Origin: JAAZNV01 sp049297375
Lineage (GTDB): Bacteria > Patescibacteriota > WWE3 > UBA101185 > UBA10185
DNA length: 12,510 bases
NCBI GenBank assembly: GCA_049297375.1
Contig: JBAQUF010000058.1
Span: forward strand, 1 to 12,510
Reading direction: 5' to 3'
Under the pieces are notes generated by a model that did not search any database, was not told the DNA's origin, and worked only from the letters and a program-made list of their open reading frames with translations. The translations under genes and the position numbers were made by a program. Every line of letters starts with the position of its first letter. Position 1 is the stretch's first letter. Shown piece after piece: positions 5,357 to 11,332 of the stretch.

Positions 5357-6223
5357 ATGAATGTAGCGGTAGTGATTTCAACTTACAATAGAACGGACGA
5401 TGCCAAAATCAATATGGAATTAATCAGAAATTTGTGGAAACCCACAAATCTTTTCAATGATATAAAAATTATTCATACGTATAACGGATTAAAAGAATGG
5501 TATCAGGAAAGATATCTGGAAGATAGTTTGGTTGTAGTAAAAAACAAAGGTCATTTTCACGGAGCTGCAGACTTACTGGATAAAGGGTTTGCTGAAATTT
5601 CAAAACAACATTGGAGCATTGATTATGTAATTTTCCTTTCTGCTGATACATGGTTATTGGATCCAAACTTTCTTTCTAAAATTATTAAGGAAATGGATGA
5701 AAAGGACTTATATTTAGCAACAAATACTTGGGATGCTCTTCCAGGTAAACCTGGAAACGTATTTAAGGCAATGGCAGTAGATTTTTTTATTTTGGATTAT
5801 AAATGGGCATTAAAATCAAAGATATTTCCGATTAACTATGGTGAGTTTAAAGAAAAGTTTGAGGATCTCTATTACTATCAAGCTCAAATAATTATGGTTG
5901 AAAGAATACTGATAGCACATTTTTTACGAGCTATACATAAGCAGACCAATATTGATTCTGAGATTTTCATTTTGGCTAATAAAAGAATAAAGATTATTGA
6001 TGAGAGAGAACCTGTACACGAGAGACTTGATGAAAACAACCAATATGTCAGAAAAATGTATTGGCCGGAAATCGGACTAATTACTGAACACAAACCTGAA
6101 AACAAAAAGATTATACTTAAAAACCTAAGTATCAATGTAGGACCCAACTGTAAGAAGTTGGTCAATTCAGAGGATTCATCATACTACAACAATGGGTTTG
6201 TCTCGTTTCAAAACGTAAATTAA
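5357..6223 (+). CDS. Glycosyltransferase-like protein (GT-A fold, family 2-like)
   Basis: A 288-aa protein from ATG 5357. An in-frame GTG at 5321 would add 12 residues, but the TATAAT at 5345 would then lie inside the gene. The N-terminus VAVVISTYNRTDDAKINMEL (3-22) matches the opening beta-alpha of GT-A nucleotide-sugar transferases. HFHGAADLLDKGF (66-78) resembles the nucleotide-binding segment before the metal motif. YVIFLSADTWLLDP (90-103) is the position of the DxD motif, but it reads SADTW with a single aspartate (D97). The C-terminal half has no recognised motif and no membrane span. It is probably cytoplasmic, acting on a nucleotide-activated sugar; donor and acceptor are unknown. It could instead be an inactive or GT-fold relative. 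It is a single gene flanked by intergenic regions, with no other sugar genes nearby. Confidence 0.65.
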   Translation: MNVAVVISTYNRTDDAKINMELIRNLWKPTNLFNDIKIIHTYNGLKEWYQERYLEDSLVVVKNKGHFHGAADLLDKGFAEISKQHWSIDYVIFLSADTWLLDPNFLSKIIKEMDEKDLYLATNTWDALPGKPGNVFKAMAVDFFILDYKWALKSKIFPINYGEFKEKFEDLYYYQAQIIMVERILIAHFLRAIHKQTNIDSEIFILANKRIKIIDEREPVHERLDENNQYVRKMYWPEIGLITEHKPENKKIILKNLSINVGPNCKKLVNSEDSSYYNNGFVSFQNVN

Positions 6224-6240
6224 TACATATGGTTATACAC

Positions 6241-6262
6241 CTATATGCTCTCAGCCATATAG
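6241..6262 (+). other. Hairpin after the glycosyltransferase-like gene
   Basis: CTATATG (6241-6247) and CATATAG (6256-6262) form a perfect 7-bp stem with an 8-nt loop, 18 bp after the stop. An A-rich stretch, not a T-run, follows, so termination is doubtful. An alternative pairing uses CATATGG-like sequence at 6226-6232. Confidence 0.35.
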
Positions 6263-6341
6263 ACTAAAAAATAGCATATTAAGACAGATAATATTGATGT
6301 TAAAATAAGCATATAACAAAATTTGTTAAGGAAATCCAATC

Positions 6342-6968
6342 ATGAAACTATTTTTATCTTCCGAAGCAAAACACCCAGAAAGTATGAGAAAACTTGAGAC
6401 TTTTGTTAATGGGTTTGAGGGAAAAAGAATTGCTTACATTCCAACCGCTGCTAATGGTGAAGAGCCTTTTGGTACATGGAAAACAGGTAAAACATGGAAC
6501 TTAGTTAATACACTAGGTGCAGAAGTAACGCCTATGTTATTGGAAGATTACACTAAAACTAATTTTCCAGGCTCTTTAAAGGACAAGGATATTATCTGGA
6601 TGGCAGGAGGTATGTGCGGATACTTAATGTACTGGATTAGAAGAACTCAGCTAGACAATTATTTAGTTGAACTTCTAGACAATGGACTTATTTACGTTGG
6701 TTCAAGTGCTGGAAGTATGATTACTGCAAAAACTCTGTATCCTGCGTGTATTCCTTTAAACGAACCTGAGATAGGTGCTGAAGTAATTCCAGGTTTAGGG
6801 TTAGTTGATTTTGATTTTTATCCGCATTTTGAAGAAGAAATGTTTGAACCACTTAAGAAAGTGTACAAAGGTAACAAAATGTATCTGGTAAAAAATGGTG
6901 ATGTAATAACTATTTGTGACGGAATACTTAAAATACTTGGAAAAGAAAGGGTTATAGAAAATTTGTGA
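6342..6968 (+). CDS. Peptidase family S51 protein (dipeptidase E / cyanophycinase-like)
   Basis: A 208-aa serine peptidase-like protein of the glutamine-amidotransferase-like fold. The start is ATG 6342 with AAGGA 9 nt upstream. KRIAYIPTAAN (28-38) and DIIWMAGGMCGYLMYWIRR (83-101) are the conserved first strand and GG-loop of the family. YVGSSAGSM (118-126) is the nucleophile elbow, with S122 as the catalytic Ser. DFDFYPHFEEEMF (156-168) carries the expected catalytic His (H162). Length is close to the usual 210-230 aa of PepE-type enzymes. Family members cleave Asp-X dipeptides or related substrates in the cytoplasm; the exact substrate cannot be read from sequence. It has no signal peptide and no operon partner. 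An AT-rich hairpin follows the stop. Confidence 0.9.
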   Translation: MKLFLSSEAKHPESMRKLETFVNGFEGKRIAYIPTAANGEEPFGTWKTGKTWNLVNTLGAEVTPMLLEDYTKTNFPGSLKDKDIIWMAGGMCGYLMYWIRRTQLDNYLVELLDNGLIYVGSSAGSMITAKTLYPACIPLNEPEIGAEVIPGLGLVDFDFYPHFEEEMFEPLKKVYKGNKMYLVKNGDVITICDGILKILGKERVIENL

Positions 6969-6993
6969 AGATGTTTTCTAAAAAATATCTTTT
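6968..6993 (+). terminator. AT-rich hairpin terminator of the S51 peptidase gene
   Basis: AAGATGTTTT (6968-6977) pairs with AAAATATCTT (6982-6991; one G-T) around a 4-nt loop and runs into TTTTC. It begins at the stop codon. The stem is long but AT-rich, so strength is uncertain. The rest of 6994-7100 holds no recognised gene. Confidence 0.5.
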
Positions 6994-7115
6994 CTAACTA
7001 CTACTCCTACACACTCAGAAAATTAAATGAATGGAAGCTTAAGCACTTTCTCAGGATTTTTCATTAATCTTATAACTAATACTTAAATTACTTCTATCTA
7101 AGGAGGTGTATAAGA

Positions 7116-7529
7116 ATGAAAGATCAAAAAAAGAATACTCAAATTACTTATGCAATTGCTACTTTAGCAATTATTCTTTGTGTTTCACTTTTACTCTTTA
7201 GAAAGGAAAATTCAAATAACTCAGGAAATAAACAAGGTGGAAACAATTCACAATTCAATGGTGGAAATGGAACATCACCTGAAGGAAATCCTCAAGGAAA
7301 AGGTCCTGACTTAAGTAACATTGATTATGCATCAATAGCACAAAAACTAAATGTAACAGAAGATAAAGTAAAAGAAGCATTTACAGTAGCAGATGGAGAA
7401 AGATTAAACCTTGAAAATGTAGCATCTACTTTAGGAATCTCTGCAGCTGACTTAAGAACTGCAATGGGCATACCAGAAATGGGACCCCCAAAAGCAGAAG
7501 AAAAGGAGACAAGTGATTCCAGTAATTAG
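7116..7529 (+). CDS. Membrane-anchored small protein with two helical repeats
   Basis: A 137-aa protein, start ATG 7116 with a near-perfect SD (AAGGAGGTG at 7100-7108). Residues 10-28 are one transmembrane segment after a basic N-terminus, so the rest probably faces outside. Residues 31-65 are a low-complexity Asn/Gly/Gln linker. Residues 72-89 (ASIAQKLNVTEDKVKEAF) and 100-117 (ENVASTLGISAADLRTAM) share the pattern hydrophobic-A-x2-L-G/N-V/I-S/T-x2-D-hydrophobic-x2-A, two HTH-like helical hairpins. The tail is charged. Such repeats occur in small exported bacterial proteins of unknown role. It precedes the two-component system, with a hairpin between them, so a sensor-partner, chaperone-like or exporter-substrate role is possible. 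C22 is inside the membrane segment and there is no lipobox, so it is not a lipoprotein. Confidence 0.75.
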   Translation: MKDQKKNTQITYAIATLAIILCVSLLLFRKENSNNSGNKQGGNNSQFNGGNGTSPEGNPQGKGPDLSNIDYASIAQKLNVTEDKVKEAFTVADGERLNLENVASTLGISAADLRTAMGIPEMGPPKAEEKETSDSSN

Positions 7530-7535
7530 TATAAA

Positions 7536-7564
7536 GGAAGGAGCCTAGGGCAGAGGCTCTTTCC
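7536..7564 (+). terminator. Strong hairpin between the 7116 gene and the response regulator
   Basis: GGAAGGAGCCT (7536-7546) pairs along its full length with AGGCTCTTTCC (7554-7564; one G-T) around a 7-nt loop. No T-run follows, so it may stabilise the upstream mRNA or only partly terminate it. It separates the 7116 gene from the response regulator promoter. Confidence 0.5.
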
Positions 7565-7583
7565 AATGCTAACACCTTAAATT

Positions 7584-7605
7584 TTTAGACTATAATATAG
7601 CTAAA
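7584..7605 (+). promoter_or_regulatory. Promoter -10 with overlapping dyad for the response regulator
   Basis: TATAAT (7591-7596) lies 26 nt before the ATG at 7623; no good -35 is seen. It sits inside an imperfect dyad: TTTAG (7584-7588) / CTAAA (7601-7605) outside and CTATA / TATAG inside, with a one-base offset. GCTAAAT is repeated at 7600-7606 and 7608-7614. A regulator binding here would block or recruit polymerase, so autoregulation is plausible. The short leader has no SD. Confidence 0.45.
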
Positions 7606-7622
7606 TTGCTAAATAAATCTAT

Positions 7623-8321
7623 ATGAGAATACTTGTTATAGAAGACGACAAAAAAATATCAAATGCCTTAAGAGAAGGCCTTGAATTTGAGGGTTTTGCT
7701 GTCGATATTGCTGAAACAGGTACAGATGGCTACGACCTATCATCTACTACAGATTATGATCTTATTATCTTAGATTTAATGCTTCCGGGAATGGATGGTA
7801 TGGAAATATGCAAAAGATTAAGAGAAGATGGAAAACATACACTAATCTTAATGCTCACAGCTAGAAGTGAAATAGAAGATAAAATAGCAGGACTTAATAC
7901 AGGTGCAGATGACTACTTAGCAAAACCATTTTCTTTTGAAGAATTATTAGCAAGAATTAGATCTCTTTTAAGACGTTCTACTAGCTTTACCCCGGACGAA
8001 TTAACATGTGAAAACTTAAAAATGAACGTGAGAGGTTTTTCAGTAGTACGCGGTGGTAAAAATATAAACTTATCAAAAAAAGAATTTGCACTTTTAGAAT
8101 ACTTAATGAGGAATAAAAACAAAGTAATTGCAAAAGAAGACATAATAGAACACGTATGGAACTACGATGCGGATATCCTACCAAACACAGTTGAGGTATA
8201 CATTGGGTATTTAAGAAATAAAATAGACAAGCCTTTTAAAAGTATGAAACCTTTATTAAAAACTCTCTGGGGATTTGGTTATAAACTGGAGGAACAAAAT
8301 GCTAAAGTCAGCAAGAATTAA
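7623..8321 (+). CDS. OmpR/PhoB-family response regulator
   Basis: A 232-aa two-component transcription factor. Receiver domain residues 1-115: acidic pocket E7/D8/D9, phospho-acceptor D51 (LIILDLMLPGMDG), T79 (LMLTAR), and K101 in the AKPF switch. Residues about 125-225 are the winged-helix DNA-binding domain (NLSKKEFALLEYLMRN, TVEVYIGYLRNKID, LKTLWGFGYKL), of full family length. The start ATG 7623 has no SD; it aligns with the canonical MRILVIEDD opening. The 3' end overlaps the kinase gene by 23 bp, so the pair is cotranscribed and coupled. Likely targets are its own promoter (dyad at 7584-7605) and the MacAB-type exporter downstream. The arrangement resembles antimicrobial- or envelope-stress two-component/ABC modules. 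Confidence 0.95.
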   Translation: MRILVIEDDKKISNALREGLEFEGFAVDIAETGTDGYDLSSTTDYDLIILDLMLPGMDGMEICKRLREDGKHTLILMLTARSEIEDKIAGLNTGADDYLAKPFSFEELLARIRSLLRRSTSFTPDELTCENLKMNVRGFSVVRGGKNINLSKKEFALLEYLMRNKNKVIAKEDIIEHVWNYDADILPNTVEVYIGYLRNKIDKPFKSMKPLLKTLWGFGYKLEEQNAKVSKN

Positions 8322-9318
8322 ATTAACAGCTTGGTACCTCATCATAATAATGTGCATTACAGTATCTTTTAGTGTTGTTGTGTATTCTGGTGTTGTTAGA
8401 TCAACTGAAAGAGCACTTGGAAATTATGAAAGAGGAATAGAACAACGATTTGAAGTAAAATTCCTACCTCCACCCAACAATACACAAAACCTAGCAAGGT
8501 TGGAAATGATAAAAAATGTTAAAGCAAACACTACTACTCTTTTATTTGTTGTAAATATCATCATATTGGTAGTCTCTGGAAGCATAAGCTACTTTCTTGC
8601 CGGAATTACACTGGAGCCAATAGAAAAAATGTTAGAAAAACAAAAGAAGTTTATTGCAGATGCCGCCCATGAATTAAAAACTCCACTCACATCTATGAAA
8701 ACTCAGCTGGAAGTTGGGAAAAAACGCAATAAATTTAATACTCAAGAAAGTTCTAAGATTATCGATAGCGTAATTGAAGATATAGATTCTTTAACAGTTC
8801 TTACTAACAAACTTTTAAAGGCAAGTCGTTATCAAACTTATGATAATAAAAATGGTATTGAAGATTTTAATATAGTAGAGATTACAAACAAAGTAATTGA
8901 GGTTATGAAACAAAAAGCTACCAAACAAGAAATTAATATACTATCAAATTTCACACAAGATGAAATACTACTACGTGCAGATAAAGGTGCTATAAAGGAG
9001 TTAATAACAATCCTTCTTGATAACGCAGTTAAATTTAATAAAAGGAAGGGAACAGTTGAGATAAGTGTAAGCAAGCAAGATAAAAAAGTTGAAATAAAAG
9101 TGAAAGACACTGGTATGGGGATATCAGAAAAAGATTTGCCGTTTGTATTTGATCGTTTCTACAAAGTTGATAATTCTAGAACAAGAAAGATTTCAGATGG
9201 TTATGGATTAGGATTATCAATTGCCAAGGAGATAGTAGATCTTCACAAAGGTTCAATTAGTGTAAAAAGCAAACTGGGTGAAGGATCTACATTCTTAGTA
9301 GCACTACCAATCAATTGA
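8299..9318 (+). CDS. Sensor histidine kinase
   Basis: A 339-aa membrane kinase partner of the preceding regulator. ATG 8299 is chosen for the SD GGAGGA 5 nt upstream; an in-frame start at 8275 lies before it. TM1 is at about 11-33, an extracytoplasmic loop of only about 45 residues at 34-79, and TM2 at about 80-102. There is no clear HAMP domain. Phospho-acceptor H124 lies in ADAAHELKTPLTSMKT. The ATPase domain has the N box (LITILLDNAVKFNK), G1 (VKDTGMGI), F box (DRFYKVDNSRT) and G2 (GYGLGLSIAKEIVD), all intact, so it should be active. The small outer loop suggests membrane-level or protein-partner sensing, not binding of a large ligand. The short linker from TM2 to the H box is compact compared with typical HAMP-containing kinases. 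Confidence 0.95.
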   Translation: MLKSARIKLTAWYLIIIMCITVSFSVVVYSGVVRSTERALGNYERGIEQRFEVKFLPPPNNTQNLARLEMIKNVKANTTTLLFVVNIIILVVSGSISYFLAGITLEPIEKMLEKQKKFIADAAHELKTPLTSMKTQLEVGKKRNKFNTQESSKIIDSVIEDIDSLTVLTNKLLKASRYQTYDNKNGIEDFNIVEITNKVIEVMKQKATKQEINILSNFTQDEILLRADKGAIKELITILLDNAVKFNKRKGTVEISVSKQDKKVEIKVKDTGMGISEKDLPFVFDRFYKVDNSRTRKISDGYGLGLSIAKEIVDLHKGSISVKSKLGEGSTFLVALPIN

Positions 9319-9375
9319 TAGCACTAAAGAAATTAAGATAATCAACATTCTCAGAAATTTCCCAGTATTTGTAGT

Positions 9376-9381
9376 TATAAT
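9376..9381 (+). promoter_or_regulatory. -10 box giving a leaderless macA-like mRNA
   Basis: A perfect TATAAT lies 7 nt before the ATG at 9389, so transcription would start at or beside the start codon. No SD is present in the 70-bp gap after the kinase stop. No clear -35 is seen. This would let the exporter be expressed separately from the two-component pair. Confidence 0.55.
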
Positions 9382-9388
9382 TTAGTTT

Positions 9389-10621
9389 ATGAAAATAAAA
9401 AACTTATTGTTAAAACACAAATGGATAGCACTAATGGTTGTTCTTGTACCAGTAATAATTTTAGTAGGACAAAAGATTTTAGGAAGCAATAAAACAGAAA
9501 CGCAACAGCAAGTTACATCAACTGTAAAGAAAGGAACCATTACTTCTTATGTTTCAACAACTGGAACAATACAAGCAGCAAACTACCTTGCTATTACAAC
9601 AAGTGTTAATGGCATTGTTAAAAAGGTATATGTCACTGAAGGAACAGAAGTGGTAAGAGGACAAAAGATAATGGAAATAACCTTGGATTCTGAGGGAGAA
9701 AAAAGTTTAGCAGACGCATACTCTTCATACTTAAGAGCAAAGAATAGTTTAGAATCAGCCAAGAACAGTCTATACGGTTTAGAAACTTCAATGTTGCAGA
9801 AAGAAGAAGCTTTTGAAGATGAAAAGGATGAGAATAGCTATCAAAGCCACGATGAAAGACTTTCATATAAGTATGCAGAAAATGATTACACTCAAGCAAA
9901 AAACTCTTATGAAATACAAAAATCTTCTATAACACAAGCAGAAATAGCCTTAGAAAGTGCTTATTCAGAATATCAAGCATACTCATCAACTATTTTAGCC
10001 CCAGCAAGTGGAATAATAGCAAACATAGTAGCAACGGAAGGTACAAAGATAGAAAACTCAGTTACTTCAGATAGATCTGTAGAAACAGTTGCTTCAATAA
10101 AGCAAGAAGGTACTCCAACAGCTTCATTAAATGTAACAGAAGTAGATATAAACAGTATTAAGGTTGGTCAAAAAGCTAAGCTCACATTAAGTAGTGTATC
10201 CGATCAAATATTTGATGGTACGGTAACTGGAATAGATAAAATTGGAACACAATCAAGTGGAGTATCTAATTACCCAGTGATAATTAAGTTTGACTCAGAC
10301 AGTGACTTAGTATTACCCAATATGAGTGTGACTGCAGATATTATTGTAGACAGCCATGATAATGCATTATATGTTCCTTCAGGTGCTGTTAACACCTCAG
10401 GTGATACAAAATACGTCTTAGTACCAGATGGAACAAGTCAGAAAAAAGTAACTGTGAAGGTAGGGATATCCGATGATTCCAATACGGAAATATTGGAAGG
10501 TTTAAACGAAGGTGATGTAGTAATCTTAAGTACACTTCCAACAGAAGGTTTTACATCAACATCTTCAAACTCTTCAGATGATAGAGGCGGAGGAATGATA
10601 ATGGGTGGTCCTGGAATGTAA
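9389..10621 (+). CDS. MacA/HlyD-type periplasmic adaptor (membrane fusion) protein
   Basis: A 410-aa adaptor for the ABC transporter downstream. Residues 12-28 anchor it in the membrane. The first half of the biotinyl-lipoyl domain is at about 59-97 (ITTSVNGIVKKVYVTEGTEV), and a helical, coiled-coil hairpin rich in Ala/Ser/Glu at about 104-197. The second lipoyl half is at about 199-222 (ILAPASGIIANIVATEGTKI), the beta-barrel at about 245-320, and a membrane-proximal domain to about 385. The tail (DDRGGGMIMGGPGM) is Gly/Met-rich and disordered. Family knowledge: MacA-type adaptors stimulate the ATPase and pass substrate outward; in organisms without an outer membrane they work with MacB-type pumps alone. 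Start ATG 9389 has no SD. It lies 33 bp before the ATPase gene. Confidence 0.92.
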   Translation: MKIKNLLLKHKWIALMVVLVPVIILVGQKILGSNKTETQQQVTSTVKKGTITSYVSTTGTIQAANYLAITTSVNGIVKKVYVTEGTEVVRGQKIMEITLDSEGEKSLADAYSSYLRAKNSLESAKNSLYGLETSMLQKEEAFEDEKDENSYQSHDERLSYKYAENDYTQAKNSYEIQKSSITQAEIALESAYSEYQAYSSTILAPASGIIANIVATEGTKIENSVTSDRSVETVASIKQEGTPTASLNVTEVDINSIKVGQKAKLTLSSVSDQIFDGTVTGIDKIGTQSSGVSNYPVIIKFDSDSDLVLPNMSVTADIIVDSHDNALYVPSGAVNTSGDTKYVLVPDGTSQKKVTVKVGISDDSNTEILEGLNEGDVVILSTLPTEGFTSTSSNSSDDRGGGMIMGGPGM

Positions 10622-10654
10622 ATATTATTTTAGTGTTAAGTTGTTGAAATAATT

Positions 10655-11332
10655 ATGATTGAAGTAAAGAAATTATCAAAAATATATTCCAATGGTGGTG
10701 TAGAAACACAAGCTTTATTTGATGTATCTTTTAAGATTAATAAAGGGGAGTTTGTAGCTATTATTGGACCGTCTGGATCTGGAAAATCTACTTTAATGCA
10801 TATTCTAGGTGCATTAGATAAACCTACTTCTGGAGAATACATCTTAAATGGTAAGAGTGTGGGAGGAATGAAGAAAGATGAGTTAGCTGATATTAGAAAC
10901 AAGGAAATTGGATTTGTTTTCCAATCGTATAACCTACTACCACGTATATCATCTTTAAAAAATGTAATGATGCCTATGGCGTATGGTGGTATACCAAAGA
11001 AGGAACGCACTAAAAAAGCTGAGGATATGCTAAAAGTTGTAGGTTTGGAAGATAAGCTAGGAAGTGTACCTAATCAACTATCTGGAGGACAAAAACAACG
11101 TGTTGCCATAGCAAGAGCACTAACAATGGAACCGGCTATAATACTAGCTGATGAACCTACTGGTAATTTACCCACTAATCAAAGCAATGAAATTATTTCC
11201 CTTTTTGAAGAGCTAAATAAAAATGGACACACTGTTATTGTAATTACACATAATGATGAAATTGCAAAAAAAGCTAAGCGTATACTAACTTTAGTAGATG
11301 GTCGTATAGTCAAGGATCAAAAAAATATATGA
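10655..11332 (+). CDS. MacB/LolD-type ABC transporter ATPase
   Basis: A 225-aa nucleotide-binding subunit of the type VII (MacB/FtsX-like) ABC class. Walker A GPSGSGKST (38-46), Q-loop Q90 (FVFQSYNLLP), signature LSGGQ (142-146), Walker B ending ILADEP with catalytic E167, and switch H199 (ITHN) are all present. Length is normal. One oddity: the D-loop reads GNLPT, with P173 where the family has Asp (GNLDT). There is no SD before ATG 10655. The TGA stop overlaps the permease ATG (ATGA at 11329-11332), so the two are translationally coupled. The ATPase and permease are separate genes, unlike E. coli MacB, where they are fused. Confidence 0.95.
   Translation: MIEVKKLSKIYSNGGVETQALFDVSFKINKGEFVAIIGPSGSGKSTLMHILGALDKPTSGEYILNGKSVGGMKKDELADIRNKEIGFVFQSYNLLPRISSLKNVMMPMAYGGIPKKERTKKAEDMLKVVGLEDKLGSVPNQLSGGQKQRVAIARALTMEPAIILADEPTGNLPTNQSNEIISLFEELNKNGHTVIVITHNDEIAKKAKRILTLVDGRIVKDQKNI

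Noticed and set aside
5288..7018. Similar sequences CTCCTACGCAGTCAG (5288) and CTCCTACACACTCAG (7004) as a dispersed repeat
   Set aside because: Only 15 bp with two mismatches; flanks do not match, so chance similarity cannot be excluded.
10636..11010. Minus-strand 124-codon frame
   Set aside because: It is a shadow of the ABC ATPase gene, whose motifs are complete in the other strand.
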